64,000 nt of DNA, taken from Streptomyces aureus (GTDB lineage Bacteria > Actinomycetota > Actinomycetes > Streptomycetales > Streptomycetaceae). A program made the position numbers and the translations under genes. The DNA is taken from contig NZ_KL647039.1 in the NCBI RefSeq assembly GCF_000725495.1, positions 22,268-86,267 on the forward strand, in the 5' to 3' direction. The notes under the pieces were generated by a model, which was not told the origin of the DNA, ran no database searches, and worked only from the letters and a program-made list of their open reading frames with translations. This document shows positions 16,974 to 25,086 of the stretch, in pieces (the stretch's first letter is position 1; every line of letters begins with the position of its first letter).

Positions 16974-19439
16974 TCAGAGCTGGCTGAGGATGGTCGGGTC
17001 CGTGATCTTCAGGTCGTCCGCGAGCAGCATGGCCTTGCTGAGGATCACGGCGAGCATCCGGTCGCCCTCGAAGGGCAGATAGCCGGCCTGGGGGCTCGTC
17101 GCGGCGGACTTCGGGACGATGCACAGGTACTGGTCGTTCGGGGTCATCAGGATGTTCCCCGAGCCCAGGTGGATCTTGTACGTGTGCCGCTCGCCCTTCA
17201 CGTGCAGGAAGCGGCCCTCGAGCGTGCAGCGGTCGGCTATCGCGAGCCGGGGGACCAGCCGGTCGAGGAGGGCGCGGCGGGTCTGCGCGGTCTCGGTCAG
17301 CTCGCCGAAGCCGTACGACGTCCAGTACTCCTGGAAGCGGCCGCCGGGGCCGCCGTCCTGCCAGGCCGGGTCGTTGCCGACGCTGGCGACGCCGACGAAC
17401 AGGTCGACGTCGCGCAGGACCTCGGACAGGACGATCGGGGGGATCCCGGTCAGCGGCAGGGGCTCGACGGGGTTCTCGTCGGGGCCCAGCCACATGCGGT
17501 ACTCCCCGCCGTAGCAGTGCGCGGAGTTCTCGGGGGCGTCGAGCGGGTAGAAGCGCACCTGGTCGGTGCGCAGCCGCAGATAGCTGCCGGACTCGGTGGT
17601 GTCCTCGCCGTACTCGCCGTCGCCGGTGATCCAGTACTCGGCGCGCAGCCCCCACTGGGGCAGTTCCCGGGTGGCCGGGGGCGCCTCGTCGTCGACGCAC
17701 AGGCGGAGCTTGTTGCGCCAGCCGCGGACGGCGGCCAGGGAGTTGAACTGGTGCTGGCGCACGTAGTGGGCGGCGAAGCGGTTCGAGTACGTGCCGGTGG
17801 CGCGTTCGGCGTCGGTGAGGAGGTACACCTCGCGGTGGGCCTGCTTGAAGGGCTGGGTGATCCCGTGCCGCTCCAGCCAGTCCCGCCAGGCGACGACCTC
17901 CGCGGGCTCGCGGTCGACCGGGTGCCAGAGGGTGACCTCGGCGCCCGAGGTGACGGGGTCGTCGGTGAGGGTGCGCAGCTCGCCGTCGGCGAAGCCGGCC
18001 GGGGTGCCGTCGACCGTCCACAGCAGGCGGCGGGCGAGGGTGCCGACGAGCGGGTGGTCGAGGTAGCGCTCGCGCCAGGTGCCGTACGTCCAGGTGCGGC
18101 GGGCGAGGAACTGCCGGTCCAGGCGTTCGGTCCCTGCCGAGAGCATCTTGTCGATGTCCTTGACGGCGGCCTTGAGCTCCTTGAGCTCCTCGGCGTGGTC
18201 GCGCCGGACGGCGGCCGGCACGCTCTTGACGGGCTTGCCGCTGGCGTTGTGCCAGCTCAGCACGGCGCGGGAGCCCTGGACCTCCAGGAGCGCGGTGGTC
18301 TCGCCGAGTGCGTGGCGGGCCTGCCCGACGGCCGTGAGCCCGTAGGCGGGGACGGCCAGTTCCTCGATCTCCTCCCGGCTCATGCCGAGGGCGGTGGCCT
18401 TGGCCTCCAGGAAGCCGTCGATGAGCTTGGCGGTGGCCTTGTACGTCACCCGGGTGGCCAGCCGGGCCAGTTCGGCGAGGGCGGCCTCGCCCTCGACGCG
18501 GGCGAGCGCGACGACACCGGCGTTGGCGACCTTCGGGTTGCGCGGGCCGATCCCGGTGACCTTCTTCAGGGAGGTCTCGACGAGCGCCCCGAGGGCCCGG
18601 GCGGTGTCGGGGCGGGGCGGCAGCAGGGAGACCAGCCAGGCGAGGCCGCGCAGGGCGTTGGCGTTGTACGGGTCGTAGAGCTCGTTCACGTCGGCGCCGT
18701 AGGCCTGACCGGCCAGTTGGAAGGTCCGGGGGCGGCCGGCGAGGGCGAGCCAGGACACCGCGTGGGCGCGGACCCGCTCGGCGCCGAGGGTCTCGACGAG
18801 GGCGGCGGCCCTGGCTTCCCACTTGGCGGAGGGCTTGGCGGTGGTGGCCGTCAGCAGATGGGCGAGCAGGGCCTGCCCGTCGGGGGTGGAGGCGTCCCGC
18901 ATGGCCTGTTCGGCCCATTCCTCACCGACGTTGAGGACGGGCTCCGTGGTCTTCTTCAGCAGGTCGGCGAAGACTCCGCGGCGGTAGGCGTCCATGCCGC
19001 TGCGGCGGAAGGCCGCGACGAGGGCGGGGTCCAGCGTCCGGCCGGCCGCCAGCTCGGCCTCGGCCAGGACGTCCAGCCGCGTCGCGTACCAGATGGTGTT
19101 CTGCCGGCCGAGTTCCGCGAGCTGGATCGCCCGCTCGTCGGCGAGCGGGTACTCGGGGAGGCCGTGGCAGACGGCGGCGAGCATGGTCAGCACGTGGTTG
19201 CGGGGTTCCGATCGGTTGCCGACCGTCGCGTAGCCCTCCGCCAGCGCGCCGGCCAGCCTCTCCCGCTGATCGGCGGGGAGTTCGCCCAGCAGGCCGAGGA
19301 GCTCTTCCCAACCACCGCCCCACTGGGCCGTCTTGACCAGCGAGGCCCGCAGGAGGTCGGTGGCGAGTCCCCCCATGTTGCCGTCGGCCGCGTTCGAACG
19401 GATCCATTCCAGAAGCTTCCTGGTGCTCGACATCGTCAT
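16974..19439 (-). CDS. DUF4132 domain protein (MolR/YehI-like)
   Basis: Large soluble protein of 821 residues. The N-terminal ~450 residues are HEAT-like helical repeats (for example VVALARVEGEAALAELARLA); the C-terminal ~350 residues are the DUF4132 region with HPVDREPAEVVAWRDWLE, QPFKQAHREVYLLTDAE, YSNRFAAHYVRQHQF and DVDLFVGVASVGNDPAW. No signal or membrane helix and no known catalytic motif. ATG 19439 overlaps the stop of the small upstream gene (ATGA), so the two are coupled; ATG 19433 has GGGGGG six bases upstream and may be used instead. E. coli relatives lie in a cluster with a MoxR-type ATPase, which is not present here. Confidence 0.88.
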   Translation of the reverse strand: MTMSSTRKLLEWIRSNAADGNMGGLATDLLRASLVKTAQWGGGWEELLGLLGELPADQRERLAGALAEGYATVGNRSEPRNHVLTMLAAVCHGLPEYPLADERAIQLAELGRQNTIWYATRLDVLAEAELAAGRTLDPALVAAFRRSGMDAYRRGVFADLLKKTTEPVLNVGEEWAEQAMRDASTPDGQALLAHLLTATTAKPSAKWEARAAALVETLGAERVRAHAVSWLALAGRPRTFQLAGQAYGADVNELYDPYNANALRGLAWLVSLLPPRPDTARALGALVETSLKKVTGIGPRNPKVANAGVVALARVEGEAALAELARLATRVTYKATAKLIDGFLEAKATALGMSREEIEELAVPAYGLTAVGQARHALGETTALLEVQGSRAVLSWHNASGKPVKSVPAAVRRDHAEELKELKAAVKDIDKMLSAGTERLDRQFLARRTWTYGTWRERYLDHPLVGTLARRLLWTVDGTPAGFADGELRTLTDDPVTSGAEVTLWHPVDREPAEVVAWRDWLERHGITQPFKQAHREVYLLTDAERATGTYSNRFAAHYVRQHQFNSLAAVRGWRNKLRLCVDDEAPPATRELPQWGLRAEYWITGDGEYGEDTTESGSYLRLRTDQVRFYPLDAPENSAHCYGGEYRMWLGPDENPVEPLPLTGIPPIVLSEVLRDVDLFVGVASVGNDPAWQDGGPGGRFQEYWTSYGFGELTETAQTRRALLDRLVPRLAIADRCTLEGRFLHVKGERHTYKIHLGSGNILMTPNDQYLCIVPKSAATSPQAGYLPFEGDRMLAVILSKAMLLADDLKITDPTILSQL

Positions 19440-19867
19440 CCCCCCACCAGCGCGACGAGCTTGAGGAAGGTGACCTCGGTGCCCAGGACCAGCTCGATCT
19501 CCTCGTCGAGGTCGGTGACCTGACGCTCCCCCACGAGCACCAGGAAGCCGTTCCCCTCGAAGGCCCGGATCGCGAGGGCGCTCTGGGCCTCCGGGTCTAT
19601 CCGGCGGGGCGTGCGCAGCGCGTAGCCGTTCAGCACCCGTTCGGTGTTCTCGGGCTGCACGAGCCCCTGGAACACCGGCGGCGTGCTCGCGTTGTACTCG
19701 GCGACCTCCTGGAAGACCCGTCGCCGGATCAGCTCGCGCACCGCGAGCCGCTCCTCGGCGATCTCGATCCCCCAGCCGGTGCCCCGCCTCCCACTGGTCG
19801 TCTCGTCGACGAACGTCACCATTCCCATGCCGACGAACAGTACGAGCCCCCACTGACAACCGGTCAT
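19436..19867 (-). CDS. Small hypothetical protein coupled to the DUF4132 gene
   Basis: A 143-residue soluble protein, not recognised. Start ATG 19867 has GGGGGA four bases upstream; ATG 19822 is another option and would remove the short hydrophobic N-terminal stretch (WGLVLFVGMGMV). Visible features are ETTSGRRGTGWGIEIAEERLAVRELIRRRVFQEV, YNASTPPVFQGLVQPENTERV and a C-terminal LVLGTEVTFLKLVALVGG (the first of these is split by me into smaller recognisable parts: TSGRRGTGWGIEI and ERLAVRELIRRR). Cotranscribed with and overlapping the DUF4132 gene; likely to work with it. Confidence 0.75.
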   Translation of the reverse strand: MTGCQWGLVLFVGMGMVTFVDETTSGRRGTGWGIEIAEERLAVRELIRRRVFQEVAEYNASTPPVFQGLVQPENTERVLNGYALRTPRRIDPEAQSALAIRAFEGNGFLVLVGERQVTDLDEEIELVLGTEVTFLKLVALVGG

Positions 19868-19886
19868 CGGGTCCCCCGGATCCGAC

Positions 19887-19945
19887 TTGAACATGTTCAA
19901 AAGGAGGTCTACATTCATTCCAGACAGCGTTTTGAACGCGTTCAA
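19887..19945. promoter_or_regulatory. Twin palindromic operators over divergent promoters
   Basis: Two perfect 14-bp palindromes of form TTGAAC-N2-GTTCAA lie at 19887-19900 (centre AT) and 19932-19945 (centre GC), centres 45 bp apart. The left half of the first gives a -35 TTGAAC with a -10 TACATT (19909-19914) 16 bases on for the rightward unit; by symmetry the second gives TTGAAC for the leftward unit with a weaker TGGAAT 17 bases on. The rightward unit encodes a TetR regulator, the natural candidate to bind here. AAC-N2-GTT cores are known for TetR-family operators such as KstR sites; the link to this TetR is inference. Confidence 0.8.
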
Positions 19946-19959
19946 GAAGGGGTGGGGAC

Positions 19960-20367
19960 ATGGACCTCACAGTCGTCGCGTACGTCATCTACCTGGTGGT
20001 CAGCATCGCGTTGACGGTCTGGGTGGCGCGCACGCTGAGTCACAACGGGCGGATCTTCCTGTCGGACGTCCTGCACGGTGACGAGAGGCTCGCCGACGCC
20101 GTCAACCGGCTGCTCGTGGTGGGCTTCTACCTCGTCAACCTGGGCTTCGTCGCGCTCTATCTGCACCAGAGCGACGAGATCACCGACGCCCGGGGGATCT
20201 TCGAGGCCCTGTCGACCAAGCTGGGCGTCGTCCTGCTGGTGCTCGGCGTCATGCACCTGGCCAACGTCTACGTGCTCAACCGGATCCGGCGGCGGGGCGT
20301 CATGGAGCGTGAGCAGGTCCCGCCGGTGCGGCCGACGGACTGGGCCGCCCCCACGGCCGGGGCGTGA
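19960..20367 (+). CDS. Small integral membrane protein
   Basis: A 135-residue protein with three hydrophobic helices (residues 3-23, 51-70, 87-106) and a basic C-terminus with RIRRRGVMEREQVPP. Not assigned to a named family. Start ATG 19960 has GGGG just upstream. First gene of a three-gene unit (membrane protein, DCC thiol protein, TetR); its stop overlaps the next start as GTGA. The twin palindromes lie directly upstream. Confidence 0.82.
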   Translation: MDLTVVAYVIYLVVSIALTVWVARTLSHNGRIFLSDVLHGDERLADAVNRLLVVGFYLVNLGFVALYLHQSDEITDARGIFEALSTKLGVVLLVLGVMHLANVYVLNRIRRRGVMEREQVPPVRPTDWAAPTAGA

Positions 20368-20888
20368 GCGCGGTGACCGGGGCACCGGCCACCGGGGACC
20401 GGGACGCGGCGAGCGTCCCGGTCCTCGGGCTCACCGTCCTCTACGACCCGCGCTGCTCGCTGTGCGCCTTCCTGAAGAAGTGGCTCGCCGGACAGGCCCA
20501 GCTCGTGCCGCTGCGGTTCGTCCCGGCCGGCTCCGAGGAGGCCCTGCGGCGCTGCCCCCGGCTCGACCACCGCGCCACGATGGACGAGATCACCGTCGTC
20601 GGGGACGCCGGGCAGGTCTACCAGGGGTCCGCCGCCTGGATCGTCACCCTCTGGGCGCTGCGCGAGTACCGGGCGCTGGCCCACCGGCTGAGCACGCCCG
20701 CGGGCGCGCGCCTGGCCCGGGGCGCGACCCTCGCGGCCGCCAAGTGGCGCGAGGCGCAGGCACGGCGGCGGTGGGGCGGCGGCTCGTACGAGTGGGGCGA
20801 CGGCTGGAGCTACGACCCGGTCGCCGGATGGACCTTCACGCCGCCCGCCTGTGACGGCGGCGGGTGCCCGGCCGTTCCCAGTCGTTAG
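20364..20888 (+). CDS. DCC family thiol-disulfide oxidoreductase-like protein (DUF393)
   Basis: A 174-residue protein of the DCC/DUF393 group, a thioredoxin-like fold. The family CxxC is present in LYDPRCSLCAFLKKWL (usual pattern YDGxCxxC; here Gly-Asp is Pro-Arg), followed by VPLRFVPAG and AWIVTLWALREYR. The C-terminus has an unusual Trp/Gly-rich tail (WGGGSYEWGDGWSYDP). Start GTG 20364 overlaps the preceding stop. A role in redox partner reactions at the membrane is plausible given its neighbour, but unproven. Confidence 0.83.
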   Translation: MSAVTGAPATGDRDAASVPVLGLTVLYDPRCSLCAFLKKWLAGQAQLVPLRFVPAGSEEALRRCPRLDHRATMDEITVVGDAGQVYQGSAAWIVTLWALREYRALAHRLSTPAGARLARGATLAAAKWREAQARRRWGGGSYEWGDGWSYDPVAGWTFTPPACDGGGCPAVPSR

Positions 20889-20897
20889 GCTCGTCCC

Positions 20898-21713
20898 GTG
20901 CCAGCACCGACAGACAGCCCCGGCCCCAGCAGGTCCTCCGCGGCCCCCGAGCCCGCCAAGTCCCCGGAGAAGGAGGCGAAGGGCCCGGCGAAGAGCGAAC
21001 AGACCCGGGCCCTGATCCTGGAGACCGCGATGCGGCTCTTCCAGGAACGGGGGTACGACAAGACGACGATGCGGGCCATCGCCCAGGAGGCGGGCGTCTC
21101 CGTCGGCAACGCGTACTACTACTTCGCCGGCAAGGAGCACCTGATCCAGGGCTTCTACGACCGGATCGCCGCCGAGCACCAGGAGGCGGTCCGGGACGTA
21201 CTGGCCCGCGAGACGGACCTGGAGGCCCGGCTGGGCGGGGTGCTGAAGGTGTGGCTGGACATCGCCACGCCGTACCACGAGTTCGCCGTGCAGTTCTTCA
21301 AGAACGCCGCCGACCCGGACAGTCCACTCAGCCCCTTCTCCCCCGAGTCCGAGCACGCGCGCTTGGAGGCGATCAGCGTGCACAAGGAGGTGCTGGCCGG
21401 GGCGAAGACCAAGGTCCCGGAGGAACTGCGCGAGGTGCTGCCCGAGCTGATGTGGCTCTCGCAGATGGGGCTCGTCCTGTACTGGGTGTTCGACCGGACC
21501 GAGAGCCGCGAGCGCAGCTACCGGCTCGCCGAGCGCGGCGCCCGGCTCACCGCGCGCGGGGTCTCGCTGGCCCGCTTCCGGCTGCTGCGTCCCCTCGTCC
21601 ACGAGGTGCACGAGCTGTTCACGGACTTCCTGCCGGGGATGACGAAGGCCCTGCCCGACCCGGCGAAGAAGTCGGAACAGGGCCCGTCACGGACGGCCGG
21701 GACGACGGACTGA
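20898..21713 (+). CDS. TetR family transcriptional regulator
   Basis: A 271-residue one-domain regulator with an N-terminal helix-turn-helix (about residues 34-80; AIAQEAGVSVGNAYYYFAGKEHL) after a polar leader, and a C-terminal ligand-binding domain. Start GTG 20898. A TAGGCT box (20886-20891) ends seven bases before the GTG, so a leaderless transcript from within the end of the DCC gene is possible in addition to read-through. It is the likely ligand-responsive repressor acting at the twin palindromes 950 bp upstream. Confidence 0.92.
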   Translation: MPAPTDSPGPSRSSAAPEPAKSPEKEAKGPAKSEQTRALILETAMRLFQERGYDKTTMRAIAQEAGVSVGNAYYYFAGKEHLIQGFYDRIAAEHQEAVRDVLARETDLEARLGGVLKVWLDIATPYHEFAVQFFKNAADPDSPLSPFSPESEHARLEAISVHKEVLAGAKTKVPEELREVLPELMWLSQMGLVLYWVFDRTESRERSYRLAERGARLTARGVSLARFRLLRPLVHEVHELFTDFLPGMTKALPDPAKKSEQGPSRTAGTTD

Positions 21714-21761
21714 GGGGCGCACACCACGACGGGCCGAGGAGTGCGGACCTCGACGGGCTGA

Positions 21762-21787
21762 GGGGCGCCCGCCGTGGCGGGCACCCC
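21762..21787. terminator. Hairpin between convergent tetR and MMPL genes
   Basis: GGGGCGCCCGCC (21762-21773) faces GGCGGGCACCCC (21776-21787); only one mismatch. It lies between two converging genes and may terminate both. Confidence 0.55.
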
Positions 21788-21821
21788 CCGTCGCACCGGA
21801 ACGATCCGGCGCCGCGCGGCC

Positions 21822-24245
21822 TCAGTTGACCGCGTCGGCGTCCACCTCGCCCGGTGTCAGCTCCACGTCGTGCACCAGCGGCTCCTCCGTGACGACGAGG
21901 TGCTGCGCCCGCGCCCCGTACGAACGGGCCGTCACCGACAGCAGATACGTCCCCGGAGCCGGGACCGAGACGATGTAGGACCCGTCGGCCAGCGAGGTCA
22001 CCCGGTCCAGCTGACGGCCTCCCTTGGACAGCAGCGTCAGCACCGCCCCGTCGACGGCCTCGCCCTCCGCGTCCCGGACGAACCCGTGCACGGCCGACGC
22101 CCCGCCCCCGGCCGGTGCCACGTCCGCGGACGGCTCCTCCGCGGGCTCCACCGCCAAATGCGGCAGCCGCTTGTCCAGCCACCCGGGCAGCCACCAGTTG
22201 GAGTCGCCGAGCAGGTGCATCGCCGCGGGGACCAGGGCCGTACGGAGGATGAAGGCGTCCAGCGCGACCGCGGCCGCGAGCCCCACCCCCGCCATCGCCG
22301 CCCCGGAGTCACCGCTCAGGACGAAGGCGAGGAAGACGCACACCATGATCAGGGCGGCCGAGTTGATGACCCGGCTGGTCTCCGCCAGCCCGACGCGCAC
22401 CGCCCGCGCGTTGTCCTTCGTGTGCACCCACTCCTCGTGCATCCGGCTCACCAGGAACACCTGGTAGTCCATGGACAGGCCGAAGAGCAGCGAGAGCATG
22501 ATGACGGGCAGGAAGGCGTTGATCGGCCCCTCCTTGCCGAGACCCAGCACTTCCAGGCCCCAGCCCCACTGGAAGACCGCGACCAGGACGCCGAAGGACG
22601 CGGCGGCCGCGATCAGGTTCATCAGCGCGGCGGTCAGCGGCACCACCAGGGAGCGGAACGCGATCAGCAGGAGCAGGAAGCCGAGCCCGATGATCGTGGC
22701 GACGAACCAGGGCAGCCGGTCGCCGGTGATGGTCGCGAAGTCCTTCGACACTGCGGTCACCCCGCCGACGTGGGCCGTGGCCCCCGTGTCCGGGATCACC
22801 CGGTCCCGCAGGGTGTCGATGAGATCGTCGGTCTTCACCGACTGCGGCGAGGTCGTCGGCACCACCTGGATCACCGTCACCCCGTGCGCGGGCGGCAGCG
22901 CGGCGACCGCGGCGACCCCGGGCGTGGTGCCGATGCTCTTCGTCAGCGCGCCCGCGTCACCGGCGGTCACGACGACCTGGAGCGGGCCGTTGAAGCCGGG
23001 CCCGAAGCCCTCGGCCAGCAGGTCGTAGGCCTGCCGGGTCGTGGTCTTGGCGTCGTCGTTGCCCTGGTCGGTGGCGCCCAGGTGCAGCGACAGGACGGGG
23101 ACGGCGAGGACCGCCATCACGGCCAGCGCGAGGACCGCGATCGTACGGGGGCGCCGCTGCACGCCCGCCGACCAGCGGGCCGCGACCCCGCTCGCCCGCT
23201 CCGGCTCCGGACCCCGCTCCGCCAGCTTGCGCCGCTGGCGGCGGCTGAGCACCCGGGTGCCGAGGACCCCGAGCAGCGCCGGCAGCAGGGTGGTCGCCGC
23301 GAGCACGCTGAACACGACGGTCAGGGAGGTGCCGATGACCACGCCGTCGAGGAAGCGCAGGTTCGTCACGAGCATGCCCGCGAGCGCGATGCACACGGTG
23401 CCGCCCGCGAACAGCACCGCCCGCCCCGAGGTGTTGAGGGCGACGACCGCCGACTCCTCGGGCGCCAGGCCCCGCAGCAGACCGCGCCGGTGCCGGGTGA
23501 CGATGAACAGCGCGTAGTCGATGCCCACACCGAGGCCGATGAGGGTGGCGAGCAGCGGCGCCAGGTCCGGGATGTCCGTGGCGTGGCTGAGCAGTTGGGT
23601 GGAGAACAGCCCCGTCCCCACCCCGAAGACCGCGATGCCGATCGGCAGCAGCATCGCGAAGAGCGAACCGAAGGCGAGGAAGAGGACGACGGCCGCGGCA
23701 AGGATGCCGACCATCTCGGCGAGCCCGGTGGGCGGCTCCTGCACCCGCTGGATCGCCTGCCCGCCCAACTCCACCTGTAGTCCGGCCCGTTCGGCACCCT
23801 GCGCGGTGTCGACGACCTTCTGCACCAGGTCCTTGGGCACGGCGTTCGCCTGCTCGGCGAAGGTGATCTGGGCGTACGCGATCCGGCCGTCCTCGCTGAT
23901 CTGCGCGGCGCCCCGCTCCCCCTGGTAGGGCCCCGCGACCTGGCCCACGCCCTTCATGCCGGCGATCTCGTCGAGCACCGGCTGGATCCGGGACCGCACC
24001 GAGGCGTCCCTGACCGTGCCGTCCGCGACCTTCCACACCACCGTGTCGGTGTCCCCCGCGCTGTTCGGGAAGGCCTTCTCCATCTGGTCGTACGCACGCT
24101 TGGAGTCCGTGTTCGGAAGGGAGAACACGTTCGCGTAGTCCGTGCCCGCGGTGGTCGCCGCGAAGCCGAGCCCGAACAGCGCACCCACCCACAGCAACAG
24201 GACCACCAGCCGGTGCCGATAGCACCACCGTGCCAATACCGCCAC
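21822..24245 (-). CDS. MMPL/RND-type transporter fused to a carboxypeptidase-regulatory-like domain
   Basis: Inner-membrane exporter of the MMPL family, 807 residues, two repeats of one helix, a large outer loop and a five-helix bundle. TM block one spans about 165-365 (ILAAAVVLFLAFGSLFAM; GLGVGIDYALFIVTRHR with the proton-relay Asp), block two about 515-700 (GLSMDYQVFLVSRMHEEW, LDAFILRTALVPAAMHLLG). The last ~90 residues are a predicted beta-sandwich (AVHGFVRDAEGEAVDGAVLT, SLADGSYIVSVPAPGTYLLSV) of the carboxypeptidase-regulatory-like type. Start GTG 24245 has AAGGAG eight bases upstream; TTG 24251 is too close to it. Substrate probably a lipid or hydrophobic compound. Divergent from a two-component system. 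Confidence 0.92.
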   Translation of the reverse strand: MAVLARWCYRHRLVVLLLWVGALFGLGFAATTAGTDYANVFSLPNTDSKRAYDQMEKAFPNSAGDTDTVVWKVADGTVRDASVRSRIQPVLDEIAGMKGVGQVAGPYQGERGAAQISEDGRIAYAQITFAEQANAVPKDLVQKVVDTAQGAERAGLQVELGGQAIQRVQEPPTGLAEMVGILAAAVVLFLAFGSLFAMLLPIGIAVFGVGTGLFSTQLLSHATDIPDLAPLLATLIGLGVGIDYALFIVTRHRRGLLRGLAPEESAVVALNTSGRAVLFAGGTVCIALAGMLVTNLRFLDGVVIGTSLTVVFSVLAATTLLPALLGVLGTRVLSRRQRRKLAERGPEPERASGVAARWSAGVQRRPRTIAVLALAVMAVLAVPVLSLHLGATDQGNDDAKTTTRQAYDLLAEGFGPGFNGPLQVVVTAGDAGALTKSIGTTPGVAAVAALPPAHGVTVIQVVPTTSPQSVKTDDLIDTLRDRVIPDTGATAHVGGVTAVSKDFATITGDRLPWFVATIIGLGFLLLLIAFRSLVVPLTAALMNLIAAAASFGVLVAVFQWGWGLEVLGLGKEGPINAFLPVIMLSLLFGLSMDYQVFLVSRMHEEWVHTKDNARAVRVGLAETSRVINSAALIMVCVFLAFVLSGDSGAAMAGVGLAAAVALDAFILRTALVPAAMHLLGDSNWWLPGWLDKRLPHLAVEPAEEPSADVAPAGGGASAVHGFVRDAEGEAVDGAVLTLLSKGGRQLDRVTSLADGSYIVSVPAPGTYLLSVTARSYGARAQHLVVTEEPLVHDVELTPGEVDADAVN

Positions 24246-24332
24246 GTTCAACGCTCCTTAGTCGGTCGGTCCCCCAGGTCCTGGTCACCAGCATTCGCGG
24301 CCCCCCGCGCGAGGGGACACGACCCGCCCATG

Positions 24333-24353
24333 ACTCTCAAGGAACTCCAAGGA
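24333..24353. promoter_or_regulatory. Direct repeats upstream of the two-component genes
   Basis: ACTCTCAAGGA (24333-24343) is followed directly by ACTCCAAGGA (24344-24353). Tandem copies with ~11-bp period fit OmpR/PhoB-type binding. The pair lies between the divergent MMPL gene and the response-regulator gene and just upstream of where the -35 of the latter should be, so autoregulation and control of the transporter are plausible. Confidence 0.45.
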
Positions 24354-24384
24354 GCGAACGGCACCGTCCGCCGACGGCCCCGCC

Positions 24385-24390
24385 GATACT
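24385..24390 (+). promoter_or_regulatory. -10 box for a leaderless response-regulator transcript
   Basis: GATACT ends six bases before the ATG at 24397. No ribosome site precedes the ATG, which suits a leaderless transcript. Confidence 0.45.
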
Positions 24391-24396
24391 GGGGAC

Positions 24397-25086
24397 ATGA
24401 CCGCTCACGAGGGAGCCACCGTCCTCGTCGTCGAGGACGAGCCGAGCATCGCGGACGTCCTCACCATCGCCCTGCGCTACCACCGCTTCGAGGTGATGGC
24501 CGCAGGATGCGTCCGCGAGGCGCTCGCCCTCGCCGAACGCACCCGTCCCGACGCCGCGCTGCTCGACGTGATGCTCCCGGACGGCGACGGCCGGGCGCTC
24601 GGCCGTGAACTGCGGCTGCGGCAGCCGGACCTGGCCGTCGTCTTCCTCACCGCCCGGGACGCGCCGGCCGAGATCGTCGGCGCGCTCGGTTTCGGCGACG
24701 ACTACATCACCAAGCCGTTCAACATCGACGAGGTCGTCGCCCGGATCACCGCCGTCCTGCGCCGCACCCGGCCCGACGACGTCCTGCCCCAGCGACCGCC
24801 GCTGCGCTACGGGGACCTGGAGCTGGACGAGACGACGTACCGCGTCCACCGCGCGGGCACCACCGTCGAGCTCACCCCCACCGAGTACGCGCTGCTGCGC
24901 TTCCTCGTCCGCAACGGCGGGCGGATCGTGCCCAAGGAACAACTCCTGCGCCACGTCTGGCAGTACGAGCACCCGGCCGAGTCGACGGTCGTCGAGACCT
25001 ACATCAGCTACCTGCGGCGCAAGCTCGAACCCCTGGGCCCGCCGGTGATCCAGACCCGCCGGGGCGTCGGATACGGGCTCGCATGA
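24397..25086 (+). CDS. OmpR/PhoB-family response regulator
   Basis: A 229-residue response regulator. Receiver domain (about 8-122): acidic pocket VVEDEP, phospho-acceptor Asp in ALLDVMLPDGDG, conserved Thr in VVFLTARDA and Lys in YITKPFN. Winged-helix DNA-binding domain (about 132-228): ELTPTEYALLRFLVRNGGRI, VETYISYLRRKL and the wing TRRGVGYGLA. Its stop overlaps the histidine-kinase start as ATGA. All functional residues are present. Direct repeats suitable for its own binding lie upstream. Confidence 0.95.
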   Translation: MTAHEGATVLVVEDEPSIADVLTIALRYHRFEVMAAGCVREALALAERTRPDAALLDVMLPDGDGRALGRELRLRQPDLAVVFLTARDAPAEIVGALGFGDDYITKPFNIDEVVARITAVLRRTRPDDVLPQRPPLRYGDLELDETTYRVHRAGTTVELTPTEYALLRFLVRNGGRIVPKEQLLRHVWQYEHPAESTVVETYISYLRRKLEPLGPPVIQTRRGVGYGLA

